A stretch of 64,000 bases of DNA from Membranipora membranacea. Taxonomy: Eukaryota > Bryozoa > Gymnolaemata > Cheilostomatida > Membraniporidae. Numbering within the stretch: the stretch's first letter is position 1; each line of letters starts with the position of its first letter. Location of the stretch: assembly GCA_914767715.1 (NCBI GenBank), contig OU612068.1, positions 2,978,001 to 3,042,000 on the forward strand, in the 5' to 3' direction. Below are positions 34,560-45,170 of this stretch, one piece after another. The notes below the pieces were generated by a model. The model had not been told where the DNA came from, ran no database searches, and saw only the letters and a list, made by a program, of their open reading frames with translations. Made by a program: the position numbers and the translations under genes.

Positions 34560-36292
34560 AACAATAAAACAAAAGAAAATTTATCAATAGCTATCAATTT
34601 CCAAATAACACCTTCTGGTACGTTTTTTTCATTATGTGCAACAGTGTATGTATGTGTCGATATTGTTCTCGTCATGATTGTTTTATTCATTCATGACATG
34701 TTTTTATTGAATTATCAAAATAGTAGATTTTTGCAGGTTTTATCCTATCAATTTGATCAACTTGGAGCATAAACCTTAGTGGCAAGGGTTTACGTCTTTT
34801 AAAGGATCTAAATAACACATTTAATAATATGGCTCATGAACATGACATTACACTCATTAAGGTAGGAATGGGTTGGGGGGTTGGGTTAAGCAACTATTAA
34901 CTATCTGTTAGATACCGTTAGAAAATTACTGAGCTACTGAAGGCTGACAGCTCAAAAAAAGATTGGATGAAGTGACAAGAATGTGCCTAATAGCTCATTA
35001 CCCCTATATTATTGATGGTACACTGTCAAAACAATACTCTGATTTTGTTTCTTTAGTGAATTGCAGATATGCGCAAGACACGAACAAAATTTGGATCTGG
35101 GGTTGGCAAGTAAAAATCTAGGTAGAGAAGATCTGGGGTTGAAATCTAACTTTGAGAAAGTAGAAAATATCATTCATAATTGTTGTTACTGAACTACATA
35201 TCAAAACAACATACGGGATTCTTAGAATATTAGGGTCTCTAAGGCTGCAATTCTTGCAGAAAAAATAGCTGTCGCCATTTGAGAAGATGATTACCATTGA
35301 AGAAGAGAATTTCACCTCAATCACCACAGAGTGCACGCTGTAATAATAACATTGATAGCTTGTCTGAATTGTGTCAAAATTCAGAAGCTAAAACAGGAGT
35401 TAGAATTTAGTATTCCGGTGCTATAATGCAGTTCCAATCAAACTGGACAACTAGCTAGTGCTATGTAAAAAACACAACAAGCCTGTAATATTTTCAGCAG
35501 GCACGAACGTAATTGACATTGTAAGTTACATAACTCTGTATTACTGCAAACTCCGGTCAGTAGTAGTCAGTAAACACAAAACATCCCAAAAACCCTAAAA
35601 TGGAGCTTGCCGTTAGACATTAGAGGAATTCAATGTAAGATACACTGTAAATAGTGCCTCGGCTTAATCATGACCTCCAGGCTGGACAAAAATGATTATT
35701 TGGCTTTTATTGATGATAGAGTACATGAAAAGTTCACCTCAGTTGGCCTTATCTATTGCAGTTCTCCTGCTCATCGGCTAAATCATCATATATTGGATTG
35801 TTATACGCAGATACCTGGTGCTCCATCACAAATTATATAATAATATCTTTGTTGATATAGAACACAACCTCCCTGCACGTTTCAAATCGCATTCTTGCTG
35901 CGTATATTATTGTTTCATCAAAAGTTGGGGAGAAAAAGATTCAATTCTAGGGATATAAAGGAAGATGTGCTAGTGCAGGGAGAATTTTTAGACTGTCAAT
36001 TCAATCTGTCAAAATGCTGTGGTTAGGAAGGTGATAAGGTAAGTTATGATTGCACTTTATGATTCATCATCAGTTTTAGTTGATTGTCATAATATTGTTT
36101 ATATTAATATGCCTTTTTTACAGTCTCATTAATTCATTACGTTGCTTATTTTATTTTTCTACCTGGTATAATTTTAATCAATTAATAAACATTCAGCTTA
36201 AAATGAAACCACAACCAATAAAAGTTTCAAAAAATGAAGAGGAAGCCTATGAAACTCAATCTCAACTCTCTGGACTTATTAAATAATAAAAT
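34560..36292. other. No gene recognised
   Basis: AT-rich. A TGGGGGGTTGGG run lies near 34873. No exon or transposon end supported. Confidence 0.5.
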
Positions 36293-36545
36293 ATGAATAT
36301 GAATATGAATATGGATGTGGATGTGAATGTGAATGTGAATGTGAACGTGAACGTGAGCGTGAGCGTGAGCGTGAGCGTGAGCGTGAGCGTGAGCCTGAAC
36401 ATGAACATGAACATGAACATGAACATGAACATGAACATGAACATGAACATGAACATGAACATGAACATGAACATGAACATGAACATGAACATGAACATGA
36501 ACATGAACATGAACATGAACATGAACATGAACATGAATATGAATA
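36293..36545 (+). repeat. Hexanucleotide array GA(A/G)(C/T)(A/G)T, about 42 units
   Basis: Order along the strand: GAATAT, GGATGT, GAATGT, GAACGT, six GAGCGT, GAGCCT, then about 23 GAACAT, then GAATAT. Variants are grouped, not mixed, as expected from stepwise local expansion. All reading frames are open by composition only. Confidence 0.95.
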
Positions 36546-37882
36546 AATGTAAATATGTAATATATATATTCTAAAACTTTATGAACATAGCATACAGCTT
36601 CAGCTCCTATTTTTTTTCGCTTTGTAGCAGATAATCAAATCTATAATAGATATTGGGATGTAACAACCAAAGGTTGATCTGTCGAGCAGGGCGCACCATT
36701 GTAGGCATGGAGGTTCATGGTGAAAGCCTAAACACGTTTATATATTGCTGTCTACATATTCACAGTGATAGTTATAAGGTTAAAAGTTCTCTTTATTAAC
36801 TCTGGTGCAGGTCCACTCTCTCACAAGTCGAACACTGCTCTGCTCTCAGTTCATAAAACAAGGCAGACTAAGTGCCTGCACAATCTAGGTTAACTGAAAA
36901 TTATTACATAATATGTCTGCTAAATGTAAATCCAAACAATTATCAAACACGCAAAATCAACATTATTAACTAATAAGCTCAGGTAACTCAAACAATCTGC
37001 AATCAATACACAGGGCATTAAGTGAGGTGTTTGATTCAAATTACTGGTCAGCAACAAAAATTGTTATTCAACTACATCATCACAATAGAACAGCCCTCCT
37101 TGACAATTATATCTTTAGCATAGTTTTTGACCATTTGCAATTGTTTGTGACTTGCTTGACAAATAAATTTGAAATACATATATAGTGTGCTCATGTACTC
37201 AATTCATCCTGTATAAAAATATTGGATTAGAAATCAGTTAGATAGCAAACTGGCGCAGACATTTGGGCCTTGCCATTAAGGCCAGATAATATTTCGGATG
37301 TGGCTTGTGATATGACAATCGATTTTAATTTTTTAATCAGTTATTTTCAAACTCTCGCGACAACTCAATACATTCGTAATGTCCTGTTCACGAATATAAA
37401 ATCGATAGAAATGCCTTATGAAATCATTTGGCCGTAGTCAGTTTTCCAACATACCATCATAGGATGAGAACAAGCGGTGGTGTACAAAATCTACCTAGTA
37501 TGTATTTTCATTTCTTATCACAACAGAATTACAAATTACAAAGTAACTGTTTTGTGCCGAATTTAATTTCATGCTAGTGTCAGAGTAAGTGAGTAGAGGA
37601 AATTAAAGCATAAATAAGATGAGAATGGGAATTTCAGTAGCATAGCAGAACACAGTGCTATGATACAGTATATTTATCAATAATGGAGTGTCTTGGCTCA
37701 GGTATAACCTACAATAATATAGTCTAGACTATAGGCCACTAGCCCTCCTCCAAAACTGGTCAGGAAATGTGGGTTTCGCTGAAAATGTTAGGTTTTTGTG
37801 AGGTTTTTTTATATTAGATGTCTCGGTTGGGGTCAAATTGGGAAGGATCAGTGCCTCCCCTGGGTGTCTGATTAAATGCTAA
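36546..37882. other. No gene recognised
   Basis: AT-rich flank of the Harbinger element; no exon supported. Confidence 0.5.
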
Positions 37883-38330
37883 AGCTGCGTTTACACGTAC
37901 GACAAATCGGCTAATAATAACAACTCCGACACAGATTATGAATCTGCTCTATAATCGTTGTCTGTCAACATGTCAACGATACGCTGTTTACACACTGTTC
38001 ATGCCTAACCGATTTCAACGCAAACTTCCTACTCAACTTGCCTCTGATTGGCTAGTGAGACAACTAGTTGGTTTATTCAGTGGTAGTATTAGCTAGTAAC
38101 TAGTTAGTAATTCATAGCTGGAGAGTGGAGACTGGAGACTCCATCACTAGTCTCCCTAGTTGAAAGGCTACTGTTGTACCCCTGCAGACTGAGACTGACA
38201 GAGAGTCATGTATAATGATTCATCATCTGATGAAGATGTTATGATAGCAGCAGCAGCAATAACTGTTATAACAGCGGTACAAGTTGCTGCTAAGGACAAG
38301 GAAAGGGTGAGAGAAATATAATGATCATAA

Positions 38331-38771
38331 TTACTTACCATACCTGACAAGTCTCCCTTTTTGGTAGGGAGCCTCCCAGTTTTTAGGGGTATTTTCCACC
38401 TCCTCCCTATCTCCCTTTTGCCTCCCTTTTTTCAGCTTCCTTCTTCACCCTGCCCAGACGACTTTTTAAGCTTCTCGTTGCAAGAAAAACTATGTTTTCC
38501 CACCCCCACAGTACATATACCTATATATAATTGCCTATTAACATACTATCTCTCCTCGTTCCTATAAAGTGCAACAATATAATTTGTAAAATCTGGTAAA
38601 ATTACGCATTTCATAATACGAACGCTCTAGTTTTGGCTCAAAATAAATGACAACAAGGACCAAGTTACACCTTCACTGATGGACACGCAGAGTGGTACTC
38701 CGGGTCGGGAGTTTGTCCGTGGAGACCTCCATTATTCCTGGGTCTACCAACTTGTCATGTATGTTACTTAC
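38331..38771. mobile_element. TIR element (MITE family A), copy 2, nested in transposase intron 1
   Basis: Begins CATACCTGACAAGTCTC and ends CCAACTTGTCATGTATG; the ends pair as imperfect ~20-bp inverted repeats. Same family as 16523-16947. About 65 bp near the right end are absent from the other copy. Confidence 0.7.
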
Positions 38772-40009
38772 ACTCATTTACCCCCATAGTCCCAGACCCA
38801 CGCACAGCACAGACAGCCTGGGACCAACAGGTTAGAGGCTGTCTGTTCACCCACTCCACACCACCCCATCCCATGTACGAACTATGACGCCCACAGGGAG
38901 AGACAACGGTGAGTCAACAACGCGCAAACTGGAGGCGCTCATGAGTGGGACTATGTTTAATAGTAATAATGTCTATGGTTATATATTATGTTAATATATA
39001 CTATACTGTAATACTATATTATCTATGAATCACAGCGTAGACTCGGAATTGTATAGTCATTCATTTTTAAGGCAAGTGATATGAGAAAAGGAAAGCCGTG
39101 GGAGGGAGCAATCACATCGAGTAGACACACTCAAGGGGCCTACTATACCTTAGTACCTAAACTTATTCGAGATACCACAACAGACGACCTAGCCGACAAT
39201 CGAGTTGGAACATTTCGAAACTATTTCCGTCTTAGTACGACTGAATTTAATTATGTGCTAGACAAAATAAGTCCATTAATACAAAAACAGAACACAGAGA
39301 TGAGGGAGTGTATTAACCCTGAAATTCGACTCATGGTGACGCTGCGGTACCTGGCTACTGGGTCGTCGATGACGTCCCTGCATTATGAGTGGTGCGTGTC
39401 GGTAGCAAGCTTGTCATCTATAATACCGGAAACATGTGCAGCCATCTATGACAGTCTGAAGCATGAGCTTCTTTCAACCCCAACTACTGTGGACGAATGG
39501 CTGGCGATCTCATATACTCTCGAGGAAAATTGGAATTTCCCAAATGCGATAGGTTGGTGTACTAAGGTTCTAAATCTCGATGTTACTGTCCGATGAACGA
39601 TTGCCCTTGATTATATGTTAACTGTTATAAAATTATAGCTATATGTTTAGTTGTTTACTAAACTATGATATTAAGTTCTTCACTTGTTTTACTCTTGCAG
39701 TGGCAGTACATGTGGGGCTGAAATTCAGCATCCGTGCATGCTTTGACCAAGCCTTGTTTTAGACAAAGCGTTTTGAAAGTGAAAATAATAATTAAACAGA
39801 AATATCACTAGTTATTAATTAATCATGTATGGCTTGTTCTAACTTTTAATGTCGCATAGGCCTACTTCCCAACTTATCGTGTGCTAAATACTAATTTTTA
39901 AACAAAATATTGCATTTGTACACAATACACATGTTGTACTCATTTAGTGCAATGTTTTACTCCTTTTATACCCATTATTATACTCATAAAATACACTGTT
40001 GTCATATCA

Positions 40010-40315
40010 GACCACGGTTAATCCTATCAAGTCATAATAATTCATATCAGGTCATACTAAGTCATATCAGACCATGCTAAATTACATACCAGGTCATAAT
40101 AGTTCATATCAGGTCATACTAAGTCATAAATCATACCAGGTCATAATCATTCATATCAGGTCATACTATAATGTCAGACCTTGCTAAATTTCATACAAAG
40201 TCATAATAATTCATATCAGGACATACTAAGTCATATCATACCATGATAAATCATACCAAGTAATACTCATTCCTATCAAGTCATACTAAGTCATATTATC
40301 ATACCTTGTCATAGC
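40010..40315 (+). repeat. Degenerate array of TCATATCAGGTCATA motifs
   Basis: Roughly 65-bp super-units built from ATACTAAGTCATA, CAGGTCATAAT(A/C)ATTCATATCAGG and GACCATGCTAAAT. It lies in transposase intron 2. Confidence 0.85.
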
Positions 40316-40877
40316 AGAGAAATTAAATGCGCATAGCGCAAACAATTTTGGGGTCTTTTTACACCAGAAATGTATGTCACATTAAACTGTGACATTGAAT
40401 TCATTTGAAAATTAAAAATAATTAATTTTTGAGGTTGGGCGGTCTTTCAATTTGGTGTGACATTATTTATGTAGGTTTGTAATTGTAGGAGCAATCGATG
40501 GGAGCATTTGGTGACAACTAACCCATACAATGCCGGCTCTGAATACCACAACTATAAAGGTCAGGAATCGATCATACTAATGGCCCTCTGTGACGCCAAT
40601 TACAGGTGCGTAATTTTAATACAATGCCTCGCCTCAGCCCCGACGAGAGAGTAGTTTCGCTTGTCCTGTGACGGAGGGGGTGGACAACCTTATTTATATA
40701 TTGACCATAGTGCTATGGCTTAGCTGGTGTAGTTTGAATGACCAGTTTGGTTGGTTAGGCTGCTCTTTATTTATTATATTATTTCCAAGCCCATTTTATA
40801 TAATATTATACAACCATGACTTGGAAAGATATACTGTTAATTTTGCACATGCGCGTGGTAATTCGAGAGCGGTTCTT

Positions 40878-41004
40878 TGCAGCCCTCAGACTGAAAATCG
40901 GGGAGTTGTGGCACCTTGTTATCATCAACTACTCTACTCTTTTGAAGAGGGGAGGAGTTGATAACAATGTGCCACAACTCCTTCGATTTGCAGTCTGAGG
41001 GCTT
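40878..41004. repeat. Hairpin with ~55-bp arms in transposase intron 3
   Basis: The left arm GCCCTCAGACTGAAAATCG...GTTGTGGCACCTTGTTATC pairs with the right arm GATAACAATGTGCCACAAC...CGATTTGCAGTCTGAGGGC around a loop near 40940. Either a small foldback element or a structured RNA. Confidence 0.8.
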
Positions 41005-42179
41005 GTACTATGATAGCGGCAGTAGGAAAACAATATCAAAATATATGCTGGAATTGGAAAGTTGTGCTATCTTTATGACATCGATTTGATACCCAATTCT
41101 ATTTGCAGTTTCACATTTGTCGATATCGGAGCGCAGGGAAGAGCTTCTGATGGAGGAGTATATGCTCGGTGTTCTTTAGACAGAGCAATACAGAATGGGG
41201 TCATTCAGTTGCCCCAAGATCGTAAGCCGGCAGGCTTTGACACAGCGTTGCCTTACTGTATGTTAGGAGATGAAGCGTTTCCATTAAAACCCTATCTCAT
41301 GAGACCGTACCCGCAAAGAGTCCTGAACAAGCAGAAACGTGTAAGTTTTCTAACATGTAAAGCTTTGATCGTATTTGTCAAAGCCAATCAAACTACCTGT
41401 TTTCGTTTACTTTTGGATGGTTTTTTATAGTTTCAATCTAGCAAGAACCCGACTCCTGTCATCTTATCCAACTCTTCAAAAATTTAAACCTGTAGTTCTA
41501 ATTCTAAATCGTCTTCACTTATAGATTTTCAACTACCGATTGTCACGGTGCAGACGGCTCATTGAGAATGCGTTCGGGATTTTATCATCAACCTGGAGGA
41601 TTTTATATCGCGGGATCGATCTTGAACCTGCCAAAGTTAAAGTCTTAGCTCTAGCGTGCTGCTGCTTACATAATCTTGTCAGGTAGCTACACAAAGCTTA
41701 TTATCACTAGGCTCGGGCTGTCCACGACCGGACAGCTATCATGGCCATGGTAGCAGTCCGGTCGTAAGCATTGAAAGACGAAATAATTTGGCAATACCAA
41801 AACTTGAGTCAAATTTACTGTTTTTGATTATATAGTAATATTTTCTTTTGTTCGTTCAGGAAATCAAAGTCACCACCTGTTGGCGGAGAACCAGACGCAG
41901 AGCCGACAGAAACAACTACAGATGATGCTCTGCCCTCTATAGTTCGCAACGGAGATAGGCCTTGTGGAAGAGCGTCTGACATAAGGGAAAGCATTTGTGA
42001 CTATGATAATGGTGTTGGGGCTGTGCCTTGGCAGAACAGGATGGCCAATGTTGAAGATTAGGCTGATGAGTGTTACATTAGGGATTAACTTCTGTTACTT
42101 GGTTGCAAATTTTATTTTAATTTTGAGAAAAATGTTAACAAATTATCCTTTATTTTATTAAAGATTTATAAAACCTATA

Positions 42180-42650
42180 AAAATAAAACAGCTTTAACTT
42201 CGAAAACCACAAACAGTTATCAGTTTTAGGTTTGAGATCCACATGGAGTATCGAGTAAAATGTTTAACATCACCAATTTTATAACCAATAAAATAAAGAT
42301 ATTTGCTAAGAAAAATAAAAATAAAACAGCTTTAACTTCGAAAACCACAAACAGTTATCAGCTTTAGGTTTGAGATCCACATGGAGTATCGAGTAAAATG
42401 TTTAACATCATCAATTTTATAACCAATAAAATAAAGATGTTTGCTAAGAAAAATAAAAATAAAACAGCTTTAACTTCGAAAACCACAAACAGTTATCAGC
42501 TTTAGGTTTGAGATCCACATGGAGTATCGAGTAAAATGTTTAACATCACCAATTTTATAACCAATATAATAAAGATATTTGCTAAGAAAAATAAAAATAA
42601 AACAGCTTTAACTTCGAAAACCACAAACAGTTGTAAGCTTTACGCTTGAT
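42180..42650 (+). repeat. 138-bp tandem array, about 3.4 copies
   Basis: ATAAAACAGCTTTAACTTCG begins at 42183, 42321, 42459 and 42597, exact 138-bp spacing, with very few differences. It fills the gap between the convergent transposase and MADF genes, so it covers both 3' ends. Confidence 0.95.
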
Positions 42651-42697
42651 ATTCGAGTAGGCATACCAAGTATAATGTCTAAAGTAAAATGTAGGGT

Positions 42698-44285
42698 CTA
42701 GTGGTACCAATCCGCAGGAACGTTGTACGGAGAACTTGGAGAACTGATACTCGATAATGTAGTGAATTCTCTGGTGGTATCTGAAGACATCTGTTGCTGA
42801 CGCTGCATGGTTTCAGCAGGCCTATGTGGTATCACACTAGCAGTGATTGTTTGATTGTGAGATGGCAGGGCGGCGCTGTGTGACAGGGGGGAAAATTCAA
42901 CCTGATTTATTGACTCCTGGATCTTTAACATTGCTGTACTCCATAGGAAGTTTGTCGGCAGATTTCTCACCTGCGCAGCAATCATGCACCCAAAATGATC
43001 ATACCGATCCATAGCTTTTCGACTGGCTTTGGTGTCAACCAATGTTTTAAGAGTGTTTGAAACGTCACCCATTAAGCTGGTTGGGTCCACAGTGTCAATG
43101 CGTCGTTTCCTTCCTCTGATACTATTTACGGTAGAAGATTCTTTCTGAGCGTTTCTGCGAGCTTGGATACCATCATTTTGAAGAGCCGCCGCATGACTGG
43201 CATTTGCTGATCTGCTTGATACGCTAGGGGTGGGGCTCGTCACATTGTCATTATCGCCAGCAACATCCTGAAAAGCATAAACAACAAGTGTTATTTGGTA
43301 ACCGCCCTCCACATATCCATTAATTGAAAGATGTTCTACGAAGACATAGAAACAGACATAGAAACATACATAGACATAGACATATATTCAGACATAGAAA
43401 ATATAGACATAGACATAGACAAAGATCCTACATTATACATATATAAATAGACGGACTTGGACATATACATTGTCTATAGAGCATTGGACATATATAGACA
43501 TATAGATAAACATAGACATAGTCATAGACAGGCATATAAATATACATACAGATATGGGCCTTCGTGGTTTCAGTAAAACTATGTGTTATGTTATCACCCT
43601 AGCTGGGATTGTTGGGGGTGTGAGATGGCATGGCGGTGTGTGACTGGCGAAATATACATTACACATACATAGACAGACATATAAATAGACGTAGACAGCC
43701 GCACGTGGCGGCTATTTCTCGTAAATACAAATACATCATTGTCAAAGTACCTCTTCATGCTGTTGTTGGTTGTTATTATTCCTGATAATAGATCCTTCCG
43801 TGTCGTCATCAACATCCACTGTTGGGGCCATAAAGTTTAGCTCCTGATAAAAGGGCCATGAAGGTGTATATGTTTCTTGGGTACTACTGCCACTCTTTTT
43901 AGACTCATTTACCTTTGTCCGCTCTTTTCTGAAGTATGTACGGATATTGGTATACTTTGCTTTACAGAGCTGGACAGCAACAAACAAAACACTATATCAT
44001 AACCTGTAGATTGAAGCATACGGCCATGTGAACGGACTTCCCACGCTCGGACTACTGGCTGACACTAAGGAGTTACATCTAGATGTAACTTTACATCTAG
44101 ATGTAACTCTGTTCTGGCACCCCGTCCCTGCCAGCAGTTCGAGTGCGGGCAATGGGCAGTCTGGTCACAAGGTCCTTTCCTTTACACACATGCCCATCCC
44201 AAAGTGGAACAATTGAGTGAATGAGGCAATTTTTAACTCAATGATGGGCCAATTTTATTGTTTCAAATTCAAAATAATCACAATT

Positions 44286-44330
<45 letters not shown>

Positions 44331-44799
44331 TATATGTTGTTGTTGTTGTATTTAATATTTGTGGAGGTTTGCATGAAACGTAACTCCTTGGTTCCCCCTT
44401 GGTTACATTTGAATTTGATGGAATGTGCCCATGCCCCCTGAGTGGACTCCCTACACTAGGACTGCTGGCCCCACCCCAACTGTCTGATGGCCAGTCCTAG
44501 TGCAGGCAATCTCTATGCAAATAACAATAGATAACATTAAAAAAGGCATGCATGTTTATTTATATTTGACTTGTTTATAATATTTACTTACTAGTGGATT
44601 TCATTGCCACAGCAAGAGCTCTGTACTCATCTTTGGCTTTTTTGTGGTGGTCAGGTAACATATGATTCCATATATTGACCAGAGGCTCAAGTTGTTTAAT
44701 GAATTCACCAGTATCAACATTTTTTAATGAATTTTTAACTTCTCCCTTGGCCACAACTTTATTTATATCTTCCATCTTGTCTGCCAAGTAACCCAGCAC
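42698..44799 (-). CDS. Harbinger-associated MADF-domain DNA-binding protein (probably defective)
   Basis: Three blocks in transcription order. At 44799-44584 there is a frame with EFIKQLEPLVNIWNHMLP and KDEYRALAVAM, the first half of a MADF/Myb-SANT-like domain, ending at a GTAAGT donor. At about 43976-43751 the second half follows: LCKAKYTNIRTYFRKERTK, KKSGSS and WPFYQELNFM. At 43267-42698 (phase 0 join to the previous exon) there is a 189-residue Ser/Pro/Gln-rich tail with basic GRKRR and MDRYDHFGCMIAAQ, like the C-terminus of Harbinger accessory proteins. These proteins carry the transposase to DNA and the nucleus. I could not join the first two blocks in phase, so a mutation or unrecognised splice site is likely. 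Confidence 0.65.
43320..43720 (+). repeat. Degenerate GACATA/ACATAGAC repeat
   Basis: Irregular hexamer-like repeats (AGACATAGA, ACATATAGAC, AAACATACATAG) in the intron between the second and last MADF exons. Confidence 0.85.
44062..44108. repeat. Double palindrome AGTTACATCTAGATGTAACT
   Basis: A perfect 20-bp palindrome is followed at once by TTACATCTAGATGTAA, so the same hairpin sequence occurs twice in tandem. The flanks (GGACTACTGGCTG ... CCAGCAGTTCGAGTGCGGGCAAT) resemble the separate inverted structure at 44448-44512. Confidence 0.8.
44289..44335 (+). repeat. (TA)n microsatellite
   Basis: Alternating TA run of about 45 bp within the Harbinger element, in the first MADF intron. Confidence 0.95.
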
Positions 44800-45170
44800 T
44801 GAATCACTGCTGTGCTGTTATTGGCTGAACCATTCATAATCGTTGAGATTTGTCTTTCACTTGTGACATTGTCACAAGTGAACGATTTTGAACAATACAG
44901 ATTTAAACGCCGATTTAAACACAGATTAACTGTTTACACGGTCAGTCAAATCGATGACCTGTGTCGGATTTGTTATTATTAGCCGATTTGTCGCACAAGT
45001 AAACGCAGCTTAATGGTGTTTTCTTTTCCTGATAAAACATCTTTAAAGTTGGTGTCAATGTAACCACTTTTGTACTTTTTCCATTTGCTGAGCAAGGGAT
45101 CTACAAGTTAAGCTATTTTTCTGATAGTTACAACTTATGATCAAATATATGAAACTCCAGCACCATCATC

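Larger units (their letters stand above)
38208..42061 (+). pseudogene. Harbinger transposase (HARBI1-like), frameshifted
   Basis: Exons 38208-38306, 39072-39552, 40489-40605, 41109-41340, 41525-41682 and 41860-42061. The N-terminal exon is acidic (NDSSSDEDV), followed by SSRHTQGAYYTL, a helix-turn-helix-like region, and LEENWNFPNAIG. The DDE core has AIDG (first Asp), FVDIGAQGRASDGGVY, YCMLGDEAFPL and [11 protein letters not shown]. Five junctions are in phase. Exon 3 (117 nt) is one base short: after GAIDG the frame shifts and meets TGA within three codons, exactly where the family has GKH. Restoring the expected 118 nt would make the phases agree, so a 1-bp deletion is the simplest explanation. 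This copy is probably not self-sufficient. Confidence 0.85.
37883..45010. mobile_element. PIF/Harbinger DNA transposon, 7.1 kb, both genes present
   Basis: Terminal inverted repeats start AGCTGCGTTTAC and continue ACAAATCGGCTAATAATAAC at both ends (37883-37934 and 44959-45010). The 3-bp duplication TAA lies at 37880-37882 and 45011-45013, the TWA target typical of PIF/Harbinger. Inside are a plus-strand DDE transposase gene and a convergent minus-strand MADF gene. It also contains a nested MITE, two tandem arrays and a hairpin. The right end lies only 160 bp from the 3' end of the 45-kb collagen copy. Confidence 0.92.

Noticed and set aside
36262-36574. Frames encoding (Asn-Met)n and (Phe-Met)n
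   Set aside because: Compositional reading of the GAACAT hexanucleotide array on both strands.
40668-40998. Frames of 60-97 codons inside the transposase intron
   Set aside because: They overlap the hairpin and do not fit the transposase; probably chance.
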